Source: an uncultured Alphaproteobacteria bacterium
GTDB taxonomy: Bacteria; Pseudomonadota; Alphaproteobacteria; Rhodobacterales; Rhodobacteraceae
Direction of reading: 5' to 3'
DNA: 64,000 nt
NCBI GenBank assembly: GCA_929200255.1
Contig: CAKMYZ010000012.1
Location: forward strand, 1-64,000
A model generated the notes under the pieces. That model did no database searches, was not told the DNA's origin, and saw only the letters and a program-made list of their open reading frames with translations. The position numbers were made by a program, and so were the translations under genes. How positions within the stretch are numbered: the first letter of the stretch is position 1; every line of letters begins with the position of its first letter. Positions 33,014 through 42,562 of this stretch are shown here, piece after piece.

Positions 33014-33625
33014 TCAATTCAGGCTACAGCAGCCGCGCCGCAACCCCTGATCGTCGATGTAGTGTAGCCCGTAGCGCCGATTGCTCATGCCATCGGAGCA
33101 GGCACCGGGCAGAATATGCGCACTGACAATCTCGCGGTTTTTCCGCCAGGCAAAATGGAACCCTGTCTCTGGCAGGTTCACGAATTCCGGTGCTGGCGCA
33201 TTTGCGGTGATGGCATGACCTGTTTCACCTTCAGGGGTGTTCAGGATCAGATTCATTTCATCAAAGAATGTGATGTCCCAAAACGGCTCAGTCCCAAAGC
33301 ACTGCAAACCTATGGGCAGCCCAAGCATTGTTGTGGCAACCGGCTGCGGTGTCAGGAATCGCATGGCGGCCCAGCCCGCGCTTTCGCCATGGTTCACCAT
33401 TGCCCAGTTCCCTTCGCGGCTCAGCGCCACGACTTCGATCCCGTTAGCATCCGGTGCCAATGTGCCTATGATCGCATCACGACCGCTGGGCCCGGCGCGC
33501 AGGTTCAAGCTGTCGCCTGTGCCTACGCCGGTGACACTGTAAAGTGCTGGCAAAGGTGGGTCGATGCTGTCTGCGTTCGCGAAGGTTGCCCAAAGCCCCA
33601 GAATGATTGACAAAAAGATGCGCAT
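33014..33625 (-). CDS. Exported SH3b-domain protein
   Basis: About 203 residues. A signal peptide (MRIFLSIILGLWATFANA) leads to a bacterial SH3 domain (GDSLNLRAGPSGRDAIIGTLAPDANGIEVVALSREGNWAMV...GWAAMRFL). The C-terminal part resembles the COG3650 type (LQCFGTEPFWDITFFDEMNLIL; ending GCCSLN). SH3b domains usually bind peptidoglycan or peptides in the periplasm. The long frame begins at 33721, but ATG 33625 starts the signal peptide and has AGGG upstream. Confidence 0.75.
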   Translation of the reverse strand: MRIFLSIILGLWATFANADSIDPPLPALYSVTGVGTGDSLNLRAGPSGRDAIIGTLAPDANGIEVVALSREGNWAMVNHGESAGWAAMRFLTPQPVATTMLGLPIGLQCFGTEPFWDITFFDEMNLILNTPEGETGHAITANAPAPEFVNLPETGFHFAWRKNREIVSAHILPGACSDGMSNRRYGLHYIDDQGLRRGCCSLN

Positions 33626-33735
33626 AGCGGCCCTGTTCATGGAAGAGTGCACTGGCAGGATGTTTAGCATGCCATTCATGGGCTGGCTATCCGGCGGTGA
33701 TCGGCTATGTGCTACGGGCAAGCAGGGGAAATGCT

Positions 33736-34542
33736 ATGATGAATGAAGACAGTCAAATGGGCGTGCGCCGCTTTGGGCGCGTGAACTGGCTGGGCACCTG
33801 GACGTTGACACAGCGCGAGATCAGGCGCTTCATGAATGTCTGGTCGCAAACGGTTATGGCCCCGCTGATCAATGCCGGGTTGTTCTTGATGATCTTTACG
33901 ATCGCCATCGGATCACAGCGGGGCGATGTGATGGGCGTGCCGTTCATGACGTTTCTGGCCCCCGGTATTTTGACGATGACCGTGATCCAGAACGCCTTTG
34001 CCAATACGTCGTCGTCGCTCGCCTCTGCTAAGGTGCAGGGCAATATTGTGGATACACTCATGCCGCCGCTTTCTGCTGGCGAGCTGGTCGCAGGCTATCT
34101 TTGCGGCGCGATTGCCCGCGGCGGGCTGGTTGCGGCGGTCATCGCCATTGGGGCTGTCATGTTCCTTGGTGTGGGGCTGCAAAACCCGACCTGGGTCCTG
34201 GTCTTTGTGTTGCTGGGGTCCATCCTGATGGGGGGGCTTGGCATGATTGCGGGCATCTTTGCCAATAAGTTTGACCAACTTTCCGCGATTTCAAACTTTC
34301 TGGTGACCCCTTTGGCGTTTCTGTCGGGCACTTTCTATTCCATTGAGGCGCTGCCGCCCTTCATGCAGGCGCTGAGCCATGCAAACCCGTTTTTCTACAT
34401 CATAGACGGTGTGCGTTTTGGTATGATCGGGGTCAGCGACAGCAGCCCGTGGGTCGGGCTGTTGGTTGTAGGAAGTGCCTGCCTCGTCGTGATCGGCATT
34501 TGCTTGCGCTGGATGCATACAGGCTACCGGCTGAAAGCCTAA
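33736..34542 (+). CDS. ABC-2 type transporter permease
   Basis: About 268 residues with six hydrophobic segments, of the ABC-2 permease family that includes drug, polysaccharide and NodJ-like exporters. The conserved tail LVTPLAFLSGTFYSIEALPPFMQALSHANPFFYIIDGVRFGMIG is present. AGGGGAA precedes tandem ATGs at 33736 and 33739. No ATPase gene adjoins it, so its partner must be encoded elsewhere. It ends convergently with the next gene, overlapping by four bases. Confidence 0.85.
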   Translation: MMNEDSQMGVRRFGRVNWLGTWTLTQREIRRFMNVWSQTVMAPLINAGLFLMIFTIAIGSQRGDVMGVPFMTFLAPGILTMTVIQNAFANTSSSLASAKVQGNIVDTLMPPLSAGELVAGYLCGAIARGGLVAAVIAIGAVMFLGVGLQNPTWVLVFVLLGSILMGGLGMIAGIFANKFDQLSAISNFLVTPLAFLSGTFYSIEALPPFMQALSHANPFFYIIDGVRFGMIGVSDSSPWVGLLVVGSACLVVIGICLRWMHTGYRLKA

Positions 34543-34955
34543 AGCGTGTCATCCCTGACGGTAATGCCGCGCGCTGCCATGACGGCAACCAACGTGTCGA
34601 TGTCGGGGAAATCACCGGCAAAGAGCGCCTCTTCTGACTGATCTTTGTAAACGACGGTCACCTCTGTGCCGGCCCGGGTTTCATGGGCGCGCAGGTGCGC
34701 GATACTTTCAAGTGAGATGGTGCGCGGCTTGTTCCAAGCCGAGACGGTCACGGCAGTCTCATCAACGCGGATGCCCAGGGCCGGGCGGGGCAGCAGCATC
34801 CAGACAATGGTGAGGCCAACAAAAATCCAGGCCAGCCAGATCAATGATGACACCGCATAAATCACCACCGCCATGAGCAACAGCACAACAGCAATAAAGC
34901 TAAGCAGGATGGCGCCCTTGCCTGCTGCGCGGCGGAACTCGTAGATATCGTTCAT
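34539..34955 (-). CDS. Small membrane protein with PH-like domain
   Basis: A 138-residue protein with two hydrophobic segments (ILLSFIAVVLLLMAVVIYAV; LIWLAWIFVGLTIVWMLL) followed by a soluble C-terminal domain (LGIRVDETAVTVSAWNKPRTISLESIAHLRAHE) resembling a bacterial PH-type fold. Function is unknown. The layout is the same as in the 162-residue protein at 61484, though sequence similarity is slight. The two genes may be distant paralogues. Confidence 0.65.
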   Translation of the reverse strand: MNDIYEFRRAAGKGAILLSFIAVVLLLMAVVIYAVSSLIWLAWIFVGLTIVWMLLPRPALGIRVDETAVTVSAWNKPRTISLESIAHLRAHETRAGTEVTVVYKDQSEEALFAGDFPDIDTLVAVMAARGITVRDDTL

Positions 34956-35023
34956 ATCGGCTCGCGTAATTCACAATCATGGCCGGAATTTGTCCGTAGA
35001 ATGAACAACACCCAGCGTTTCTG

Positions 35024-35902
35024 TCAGGCCACAGCGCGCCGTTCGCGCCACGCCAAAAGCGAAGCCCCTGTCAGGATGATCAACGCCCCCAGAATGCTGA
35101 TCTGATCCGGCCAGACGTCAAAGATCAGCAGGTCATATAGTGTTGCGAAAATCAGTGTTACATAGCTGAAGGGCGTCACGAAACTGGCGTCGGCCCGTGC
35201 GACTGCGTTCACGAAACAAGCCTGTGCCATGGCCATCAAGCATCCCAATGCGGCCAGCGCGCCCCACTGCGCCGGAGTTGGCATCACCCAAACCGGTATG
35301 ACGGCGAGGCTGGCAATACAAACCCCCAGCGCATTATTTACCAGCAAAATCTGAAACGAAGGCTCGCGATCGGCGAGCTTTTTGATGAAAATCAGCTCCA
35401 TCCCCATGATGATGGCGGCCCCAAGTGCCAACAACCCGGCCAGCTGAAAGGTGCCTGGACCCGGACGTAGCAGGATCAGGGCACCACCGAAGGCCATAAA
35501 AGCGGCGAGCCAGCGCCACGGCCCCACGCGCTCTCTTAACAGCGGGATGGCGAGCAGCATGCAAAAGACCGGGTTGAGGAAACTGATCGCAGTCGCGTCC
35601 GAAAGCGGGATGTAGGCGACGGCGGCAAACATCAGCGTGACCCCACCCCAACCAAAAAACGTGCGTCCGATGTGTAAGCCCAAATGAGGTCGGTTGATTC
35701 TTGGGCGCATCACGACGGCGGCACTGGAGATCGCGGCGAATGCGAAAAGGAAACGCCCATGGCTGACCTGTAGCGGATGCAGCGCAGGACCCAGCGCATC
35801 TGTGCCCAGCGACTTTGCCACCAACATGGTGCCCGCAATAAAGGCGGTTGCTGTCAGCATGAATGCAATAGCGAGAGGGGGATTGGCGGCGCGCAGTGTC
35901 AT
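35024..35902 (-). CDS. EamA-family (DMT) transporter
   Basis: About 292 residues with ten hydrophobic segments in two EamA halves (ATAISFLNPVFCMLLAIPLLRERVGPWRW in the first; FVTPFSYVTLIFATLYDLLIFDVWPD in the second). Such proteins export or import metabolites; the substrate is unknown. The frame runs up to 36091, but the upstream part is not membrane-like, and ATG 35902 starts just before the first helix. Confidence 0.85.
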   Translation of the reverse strand: MTLRAANPPLAIAFMLTATAFIAGTMLVAKSLGTDALGPALHPLQVSHGRFLFAFAAISSAAVVMRPRINRPHLGLHIGRTFFGWGGVTLMFAAVAYIPLSDATAISFLNPVFCMLLAIPLLRERVGPWRWLAAFMAFGGALILLRPGPGTFQLAGLLALGAAIIMGMELIFIKKLADREPSFQILLVNNALGVCIASLAVIPVWVMPTPAQWGALAALGCLMAMAQACFVNAVARADASFVTPFSYVTLIFATLYDLLIFDVWPDQISILGALIILTGASLLAWRERRAVA

Positions 35903-36276
35903 GAGCCATCTGTGAACCGCGAGGAGGGGAGAGGCAAGCGTGGACCGTCGAGATATGGCATCATACAACGTTAGATTGTGCCCACGTTGCCTTCGGATAT
36001 GTCGGGTTTGCCAATTCTGTCGGGGCACGACCAGAGGCGAATTCACCAGCCTGTCAGGGCATCTGGGCTGGCGTTGGCACACTGGCGGCATTTCGGGGCT
36101 TCCATCCTGTCTGCCTTTGCGCTACCGATGCCCCATGACGCCTGCACTGACATATCAAAGCCGACGCCGACGCTAATACAGCGCCGCCTCTTGTCTCAGC
36201 CGTCATACACCCAAACATTGTTGACACTCCGGCACGATTCTGAACCAATCGGGCTTATTGTTGAAGGATGATCATC

Positions 36277-37458
36277 ATGATCGCATCTGTTCTGCCTACC
36301 TATTCACGCGCACCGCTGACATTCGTGTCTGGTGCTGGCTCCTGGCTGGTGGAAGAAGACGGACGACGCTTTCTTGACCTTGGCGCCGGGATTGCGGTGA
36401 ATGCGCTGGGCCATGCCCATCCGGCCCTTGTTGCCGCGCTGGGCGAACAGGCGAATGCGCTGTGGCATGTGTCGAACCTTTACAACATCCCGGCCCAGCA
36501 AAAACTGGCGGATGCGCTTGTTTCACAGAGCTTTGCCGACACAGTGTTCTTTACCAATTCCGGGACCGAATCCTGCGAACTTGCGGTCAAGATGGCGCGC
36601 AAATACTGGCACGATAAGGGCGCGCCGGACCGGACCGAGATCATCACATTCTCGGGTTCATTCCATGGTCGCTCAAGTGCTGGGATTGCGGCTGCGGGTT
36701 CCGAGAAGATGACCAAAGGCTTTGGCCCGCTGCTGCCCGGTTTTACGCATCTGGCGTTCGGCGATCATGAGGCGCTGAACGCTGCCGTTTCGGACAAAGT
36801 CGCGGCCATCATGGTAGAACCCATTCAGGGCGAGGGCGGCATTCGCCCTCTGCCGGATGCCTGCCTGAAAGGCCTGCGCGATTTGTGTGATCAGCATGGG
36901 ATCCTGATGATCCTTGATGAGGTGCAATGCGGGATGGGCCGGACGGGCAAACTCTTCGCGCATGAATGGGCCGGAGTGACACCTGACATCATGATGGTTG
37001 CCAAAGGCATCGGCGGGGGCTTTCCCTTGGGGGCTGTGCTGGCCACGGAAAATGCCGCCGCTGGTATGACCGCTGGCACCCATGGATCAACCTATGGGGG
37101 CAATCCATTGGCTTGTGCTGTGGGAAGCAAGGTGATGGAGATCGTGAGCGATGAGGCCTTTCTGGCAGAGGTGAACCGCAAGGCCGCGTTGATGCGGCAG
37201 AAACTGGAAGGGCTGGTTGCAGCACATTCCGATGTCTTTGAAGCCGTGCGCGGCGCGGGGCTGATGCTGGGGCTGAAGTGCAAGGCGACAAACACGGATG
37301 TGGTGGCTGCGGGCTATGGGCAGGGCGTTCTGACTGTGCCTGCCGCAGACAATGTTGTGCGCTTGCTGCCCGCCCTGACGATCACAGATGAAGAGATTGC
37401 CGCTGCTATCGATTTGCTGGATGCTGCCGCATCTCAGATAAAGGGGCCTGATGCGTAA
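36277..37458 (+). CDS. argD: Acetylornithine aminotransferase
   Basis: About 393 residues, class III PLP aminotransferase. YNIPAQQKLADALV, FFTNSGTESCELAVKMAR, ILDEVQCGMGRTGKLFAHEW, the PLP lysine in MMVAKGIGGGFPLGA and GTHGSTYGGNPLACAV mark the ArgD group. It converts N-acetylglutamate semialdehyde to N-acetylornithine. GAAGGA before ATG 36277 sets the start over ATG 36268. A TTGACA at 36221-36226 could be a -35 box. argF follows two genes on, so this is an arginine operon. Confidence 0.92.
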   Translation: MIASVLPTYSRAPLTFVSGAGSWLVEEDGRRFLDLGAGIAVNALGHAHPALVAALGEQANALWHVSNLYNIPAQQKLADALVSQSFADTVFFTNSGTESCELAVKMARKYWHDKGAPDRTEIITFSGSFHGRSSAGIAAAGSEKMTKGFGPLLPGFTHLAFGDHEALNAAVSDKVAAIMVEPIQGEGGIRPLPDACLKGLRDLCDQHGILMILDEVQCGMGRTGKLFAHEWAGVTPDIMMVAKGIGGGFPLGAVLATENAAAGMTAGTHGSTYGGNPLACAVGSKVMEIVSDEAFLAEVNRKAALMRQKLEGLVAAHSDVFEAVRGAGLMLGLKCKATNTDVVAAGYGQGVLTVPAADNVVRLLPALTITDEEIAAAIDLLDAAASQIKGPDA

Positions 37459-37933
37459 CTATACGTTCCGCCGTCTGACCGAGGCTGACCTGCCTTTGAT
37501 GCGCCGCTGGCTGGCTACGGCGCATGTCAGAGCCTGGTGGGCAAATGCGGACACGCAACTGGCGCTGATGCAGCAGGATATGGACAATCCGGGCATTGAT
37601 ATGTGGGTCGTTTCCCTGATTGATCACCCCTTTGCGTATCTGCATGATCATGATGTGCAGACCTTTGGGATGCCGCAATATGCAGATTTGCCGCGTGGCG
37701 TTCGTGTGTTATCGACCTTTGTGGGCGATAGTGACTTCCTCGGGCCGGGCCATTCGGTGGGATATATTGAGGCACGGGTCCGCGACCTGCGCGCAAAGCA
37801 CCCGCAGATCGCAGTTGCGCCGAATTCCACCGACACCCGTGCGGTCAGCGTTTTCCGACAGGCAGGCTTTACGAACCGGCGCCTTGCCGCGACGCGGGAC
37901 GGGCGCCTGGTTCAGGTGATGATACATAACTGA
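37451..37933 (+). CDS. GNAT acetyltransferase inside the arginine operon
   Basis: A 160-residue GNAT protein of the AAC(6')/IucB-like subgroup. The opening FRRLTEADLPLMRRWLATAHVRAWW resembles aminoglycoside 6'-N-acetyltransferases, and the acetyl-CoA region and tail read VAPNSTDTRAVSVFRQAGFTN. It overlaps the argD end by eight bases and precedes argF, so it is co-expressed with arginine synthesis. Whether it acetylates an arginine-pathway amine or something unrelated cannot be said. Drug resistance should not be inferred from the resemblance. Confidence 0.8.
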   Translation: MRNYTFRRLTEADLPLMRRWLATAHVRAWWANADTQLALMQQDMDNPGIDMWVVSLIDHPFAYLHDHDVQTFGMPQYADLPRGVRVLSTFVGDSDFLGPGHSVGYIEARVRDLRAKHPQIAVAPNSTDTRAVSVFRQAGFTNRRLAATRDGRLVQVMIHN

Positions 37934-37972
37934 CAATCGGCTGGCACCCCGGCCCAACAAAAAGCGAAACTG

Positions 37973-38878
37973 ATGAACCACTTTCTTGATATTGATGTCA
38001 CGTCCCCTGATGCCCTGAGGGGGATCATCGACAACGCGCAGGCGATGAAATCTGCGCGCGCAGGTAAACCCAAGGGCATGCCTGACACTGACCAGCCACT
38101 GGCGGGCCATATGGTTGCGCTGATCTTTGAAAAACCCTCGACCCGGACCCGCGTGTCATTTGATGTGGGCGTCCGCCAGATGGGTGGGCAGACCATGGTG
38201 CTGTCGGGGGCTGACATGCAGCTGGGCCACGGTGAGACGATTGCGGACACCGCCCGCGTGCTGTCACGCTATGTTGATCTGATCATGATCCGCACGTTTG
38301 AGGAACAGACGCTGCTCGACATGGCCGAATATGCCACCGTGCCGGTCATCAACGGACTGACCAACCGCACCCATCCCTGTCAGATCATGGCGGATGTCAT
38401 GACATTTGAAGAACACAACGGGCCTATCAAAGGCAAAAAAGTGGTTTGGTCAGGCGATGGCAACAACGTGTTTGCCAGTTTCGCCCATGCGGCCAAGCAG
38501 TTTGAATTTGATCTGGTCTTTACCGGGCCGCCGCCGCTTGACCCTGAACCAGCGCTGGCGGGGCTTTACACGACTGTACGCGACCCGCAAGAGGCGGTGC
38601 AGGGGGCCGATCTGGTGGTCACCGACACCTGGGTCAGCATGCATGATCCGCAATCGGCCCGTGAACGGCGGCATAACCAGCTGCGCGGTTATCAGGTCAA
38701 TGATGCGCTGATGGCCAAGGCCAAGGATGACGCATTGTTCATGCACTGCCTGCCTGCCCACCGTGATGACGAGGCGACAAGCAGCGTCATGGACGGGCCG
38801 CATTCGGTGATCTTTGATGAGGCGGAAAACCGACTGCACGCACAAAAGGCGATCATGCGCTACTGTTTGGGAATATAG
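37973..38878 (+). CDS. argF: Ornithine carbamoyltransferase
   Basis: A 301-residue enzyme making citrulline from ornithine and carbamoyl phosphate. The carbamoyl phosphate motif STRTR is at 56-60, HPCQIMAD follows, and the ornithine-side HCLPAHR is near the C-terminus. The length is typical. It is the third gene of the argD-GNAT-argF set and ends ten bases before the convergent RpiR-type gene. Confidence 0.94.
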   Translation: MNHFLDIDVTSPDALRGIIDNAQAMKSARAGKPKGMPDTDQPLAGHMVALIFEKPSTRTRVSFDVGVRQMGGQTMVLSGADMQLGHGETIADTARVLSRYVDLIMIRTFEEQTLLDMAEYATVPVINGLTNRTHPCQIMADVMTFEEHNGPIKGKKVVWSGDGNNVFASFAHAAKQFEFDLVFTGPPPLDPEPALAGLYTTVRDPQEAVQGADLVVTDTWVSMHDPQSARERRHNQLRGYQVNDALMAKAKDDALFMHCLPAHRDDEATSSVMDGPHSVIFDEAENRLHAQKAIMRYCLGI

Positions 38879-38888
38879 GGTTCTGGCC

Positions 38889-39761
38889 CTAGGTGAACTT
38901 CCGGAACAGTTTTGTCTGATCAAACATGTCTTCCAGGCTTTCGATACGGGCCTTGGTTTGTGTCCAATTCAATGTTTGCACAGAAGAAACCATCGTTTCC
39001 AATAGCAGCATTGTCGTTGTTGCACTGTCCCAGGCCGATGGCACAACGATCCGATTGCTCAGGCAAACTGTTGCCAATTGATGAACCGGCGAACGCCACT
39101 GGTCGGTCATCAGAATAATCCGGGCTCCGCGCTCATGGGCGAGTTCGGCCAGCTTCAGCGTGTTGTTTTCGTACCGTCGCACATCGAAGATGACAAAAAC
39201 GTCCCCTTCCTTGGCGTTCAAAAGGTAGTGGGGCCATGTGTTTGACGTGGATTGCACATGCGTCAAATTTGGCCGGATGACCTGCATATGCAGGAACAGG
39301 TATTCTGCCAGAGTATGTGTAATCCGGCCTCCGACGATGAAAAGATGCCGATCCACGTCGGCCATCAAGTCGCAGGCGTGATCAAAGGCGGACGGATCAA
39401 TCTGGCTGAGTGTGAGCCGGATGTTTTCGATCACGGCTTCGGTAAAGCGGTTGAGGATATGGCCAGAGGGGGCGGCTTCTGCCCATGTGTCATGTTTGGC
39501 AATCGGTGTTTTTACTTTCGCCCTGAGTTCCTCACGCAGGGCGGCCTGAAATTCCGGGTAGCCCTTGTAGCCAAGTTTCTGAACCATGCGGGCGACGGTT
39601 GGCACAGACACATCTGCATCTTTTGCAAGGGCCGTCAAAGGGCCCAGGCCAGAGGCCGGGTAATTCTCCAGAACCGATAGTGCCAGCTGCCGCTCTGCCC
39701 GCGTCAGATCGTCCAGCATCTTGTGGATGTGGTCTGATATCGTTTGTGCGGCCTCTGCCAT
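38889..39761 (-). CDS. MurR/RpiR-family transcriptional regulator
   Basis: About 290 residues. An N-terminal RpiR helix-turn-helix (LGPLTALAKDADVSVPTVARMVQKLGYKGYPEFQAALREEL) is followed by a SIS-type effector domain (LFIVGGRITHTLAEYLFLHMQ; GDVFVIFDVRRYENNTLKLAELAHERGARIILMTD). CGGAGA supports ATG 39761 over 39782. It is divergent from the amine-utilisation operon and is its most likely regulator. The effector would be a pathway intermediate rather than necessarily a sugar phosphate. Confidence 0.88.
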   Translation of the reverse strand: MAEAAQTISDHIHKMLDDLTRAERQLALSVLENYPASGLGPLTALAKDADVSVPTVARMVQKLGYKGYPEFQAALREELRAKVKTPIAKHDTWAEAAPSGHILNRFTEAVIENIRLTLSQIDPSAFDHACDLMADVDRHLFIVGGRITHTLAEYLFLHMQVIRPNLTHVQSTSNTWPHYLLNAKEGDVFVIFDVRRYENNTLKLAELAHERGARIILMTDQWRSPVHQLATVCLSNRIVVPSAWDSATTTMLLLETMVSSVQTLNWTQTKARIESLEDMFDQTKLFRKFT

Positions 39762-39876
39762 AGTTGTCTCCGTTTTGTTCATAAAAATAACAGTCGGAAG
39801 TGACGTGTTATAAATATTTCACAATTTTGTTGACATGGCTACCATATAGCAAGCACTTTATCGACAAGGGGGCGCT

Positions 39877-40632
39877 ATGGTCTTATCGCAAATGAACGAC
39901 AGTGTTGTTGAGGTCTCGCACAGCGAGGCCCGCTCCGCGGTTGTCATGGTTTGTGAACATGCCACCCATTATATTCCTGATGTGTTTCAGGATTTGGGGA
40001 TCAGCCCTGCTGCGAGGCTTAGTCACGTGGCCTGGGATCCTGGTGCCATGGCCGTGGCCCGGCACATGTCGCGGGCTCTTGATGCGGTTCTTGTTGCGTC
40101 AACCGTGTCCCGCCTGGTCTATGATTGCAATCGTCCACCAAACGCCCCTGATGCGATGCCCGCACACAGCGAGGCCTATGAAATTCCGGGCAACGCTGGT
40201 TTGACTGAGGATGACAAGAACGAACGGGTTGCACGCTACTACAGGCCGTTTGAACAGATGCTTGCATTACAGACGGCAAGCCGCACTGACCCGGTGATCG
40301 TGACGGTCCACAGCTTTGCGCCGGTTTACAATGGTAAGGTGCGCGATGTCGAAATAGGCATATTGCATGATCAAGACAGTCGATTGGCGGACGCCGTGCT
40401 ACGGGTCGCGGAAGGTCACGATGTGCGCCGGAATGCCCCATACGGCCCTGAACATGGTGTCACACACACGTTGAAAGAACATGCGATCAAGCATGGCCAT
40501 CTGAACGTGATGATCGAGGTGCGCAACGATCTGATAGCAGATGAAGCCGGACAAACCGCCATGGCAGGCACGCTGGCAGCTTGGATCAGGCAAGCGCTGG
40601 AAACTTTGGGGCGTGATCCATGCAGGGGATGA
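39877..40632 (+). CDS. N-formylglutamate amidohydrolase-family protein
   Basis: A 251-residue member of the FGase (HutG) family of zinc amidohydrolases. VVMVCEHATHYIP, VAWDPGAMAVARHMSRAL, LVYDCNRPPNAPDAMP, VTVHSFAPVYNG and LNVMIEVRNDLI are typical blocks. Known members hydrolyse N-formylglutamate. Beside a glutamine-synthetase-like ligase and oxidising enzymes it might instead remove a gamma-glutamyl or N-acyl group at the end of the pathway, which is inference. AAGGGGGCG precedes the start. First gene of the operon. Confidence 0.82.
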   Translation: MVLSQMNDSVVEVSHSEARSAVVMVCEHATHYIPDVFQDLGISPAARLSHVAWDPGAMAVARHMSRALDAVLVASTVSRLVYDCNRPPNAPDAMPAHSEAYEIPGNAGLTEDDKNERVARYYRPFEQMLALQTASRTDPVIVTVHSFAPVYNGKVRDVEIGILHDQDSRLADAVLRVAEGHDVRRNAPYGPEHGVTHTLKEHAIKHGHLNVMIEVRNDLIADEAGQTAMAGTLAAWIRQALETLGRDPCRG

Positions 40633-41189
40633 TGCGCGGATATATTCGCGGCGTTGATGCCGTGAACTACCGGCTGGGTCGGGTGGCGATGTACGGAATC
40701 TTTGTGCTGATGGGGATTCTGCTTTGGTCCTCGATCAGCAAGACATTCTTCCTGCCAACGCTCTGGACGTTGGAAATGGCGCAGTTTGTGATGGTTGGAT
40801 ACTACATCCTCGGCGGGCCATATTCCATGCAACTGGGGTCGAACGTGCGTATGGACCTGCTCTATGGCGGATGGTCTGTGCGGCGAAAAGCATGGTTTGA
40901 CGCAATCACCGTACTTTTCCTGATCTTCTATCTTTGCGTCTTGATCTATGGGGCCGTCAGCTCAACCGCGTATTCTCTAGGATACTGGAAAAGCGAACCA
41001 TTCTCGTTTCTTGCGGGGGTCATCACGGGCGCCGAGGAGGTCGGCACGCTGGAAAGGTCGTCGTCATCCTGGCGTCCCTACCTTTGGCCGATCAAGGCCG
41101 TGATGATCGTCGGGTTCTGTCTGATGCTGCTGCAATGCATTTCGGAATTGTTCAAAGACATTCTGCGTCTCAAAGGTGCTGAAATCTGA
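40620..41189 (+). CDS. TRAP transporter small permease (DctQ type)
   Basis: A 189-residue membrane protein with four hydrophobic segments, the usual DctQ layout (YGIFVLMGILLWSSISKTF; WTLEMAQFVMVGYYILGG; VRMDLLYGGW). A longer loop with SSSSWRPYLWPIK lies before the last helix, as in the 2-oxoacid/mannitol-type TRAP branch. It overlaps the amidohydrolase gene by 13 bases and the large permease by one base, so the set is coupled. Confidence 0.88.
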   Translation: MQGMMRGYIRGVDAVNYRLGRVAMYGIFVLMGILLWSSISKTFFLPTLWTLEMAQFVMVGYYILGGPYSMQLGSNVRMDLLYGGWSVRRKAWFDAITVLFLIFYLCVLIYGAVSSTAYSLGYWKSEPFSFLAGVITGAEEVGTLERSSSSWRPYLWPIKAVMIVGFCLMLLQCISELFKDILRLKGAEI

Positions 41190-42514
41190 TGCCTTATGAG
41201 ATGATCGCGACCCTTATGTTCTCAACCATGATGTTGATGCTGCTGACCGGGCAACGGGTGTTCGGGGCCATCGGGTTTGTGGCTGTTGTCGCCGCCTTGC
41301 TGTTATGGGGTGACAAAGGTGGGTATGACATCGGTTTTGCTGCCGCGATGAAACTGATGAAGTGGTATCCGCTTCTGACGCTGCCAATGTTCATCTTCAT
41401 GGGCTATGTGCTGAGCGAGTCGCGCATCGCCGATGACCTTTACAAGATGTTCCACGTTTGGATGGGCGGGCTGCGGGGCGGGTTGGCCATTGGGACCATT
41501 GGACTGATGGTGCTGATTTCCGCGATGAATGGTCTCAGCGTGGCTGGAATGGCGATTGGCGCCACAATTGCCCTGCCTGAATTGCTGAAACGTGGCTACG
41601 ACAAGCGCATGGTGACGGGGGTCATTCAGGCGGGGTCATCGCTTGGCATTCTGGTGCCCCCATCTGTTGTTCTTGTTCTTTATGCGATGATCGCACGGCA
41701 ACCGGTGGGGCAGCTGTGGTTGGCGGGTGTCGTTCCCGGGCTGATGATGGCGGCGATGTTTATCCTCTATATTGTCATCCGCTGCTGGAAGAACCCCGAT
41801 CTGGGGCCTGCATTGGACGCGGAAGAGCGCGACCTGCCGATGGCTGAAAAACTGCGTCTGCTACGTGCAGGGTTACTGCCATTGGTGATCTTTGCGGTGA
41901 TGATGGTGCCCTTTGTAAACGGATGGACGTCCCTCGTTGAAAGCTCTGCCATAGGCGCAATGACCGCGTTTCTTGCGGCGGTCTTCAAGGGGCGTATGAC
42001 CCGTGAAGTGTTCGAGAATTCGGTCCGCAATACGCTGGGCATCACCTGCATGTTCATGTGGATCATCCTTGCTGCACTTGCTTTTGGGGCGGTGTTTGAT
42101 GGGTTGGGCGCTGTAAAAGCCATCGAAAGCCTTTTCACAGAACGCCTTGGCCTGAACCCCTGGGTGATCCTGATCCTGATGCAGCTTTCATTTATCCTGA
42201 TGGGGACTTTTTTGGATGACACGGCAATGCTGGTCATCGTGGCCCCGCTCTATGTGCCGCTGGTTGGGGCGCTTGGGTTTGATTTGATCTGGTATGGGAT
42301 TCTTTACACTATCACCTGCCAGATTGCCTATATGACGCCGCCGTTTGGATACAACCTGTTCCTGATGCGCGCGATGGCCCCGCCAGAGATCAGCATCCAG
42401 GACATCTACCGATCTATCGGGCCATTTGTGCTGGTGATGATTGGGGCGCTCGTCCTTGTGATGGTGTTTCCGCAACTCGCACTTTGGCTGCCTACTTATG
42501 TTTACGGAAAATAA
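41189..42514 (+). CDS. TRAP transporter large permease (DctM type)
   Basis: A 441-residue polytopic inner-membrane protein of the DctM family, normal length, with about 12 hydrophobic segments. LPMFIFMGYVLSESRIADDLYKMF, VIQAGSSLGILVPPSVVLVLYAMI and QIAYMTPPFGYNLFLMRAM are family motifs. It catalyses sodium-driven uptake of the ligand handed over by the binding protein. It starts in the stop of the small permease (TGATG). Confidence 0.92.
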   Translation: MPYEMIATLMFSTMMLMLLTGQRVFGAIGFVAVVAALLLWGDKGGYDIGFAAAMKLMKWYPLLTLPMFIFMGYVLSESRIADDLYKMFHVWMGGLRGGLAIGTIGLMVLISAMNGLSVAGMAIGATIALPELLKRGYDKRMVTGVIQAGSSLGILVPPSVVLVLYAMIARQPVGQLWLAGVVPGLMMAAMFILYIVIRCWKNPDLGPALDAEERDLPMAEKLRLLRAGLLPLVIFAVMMVPFVNGWTSLVESSAIGAMTAFLAAVFKGRMTREVFENSVRNTLGITCMFMWIILAALAFGAVFDGLGAVKAIESLFTERLGLNPWVILILMQLSFILMGTFLDDTAMLVIVAPLYVPLVGALGFDLIWYGILYTITCQIAYMTPPFGYNLFLMRAMAPPEISIQDIYRSIGPFVLVMIGALVLVMVFPQLALWLPTYVYGK

Positions 42515-42562
42515 TAACGGAGAACTCCGCCAACGGAGCTGAAATCAAACAAGGAGAGTATC

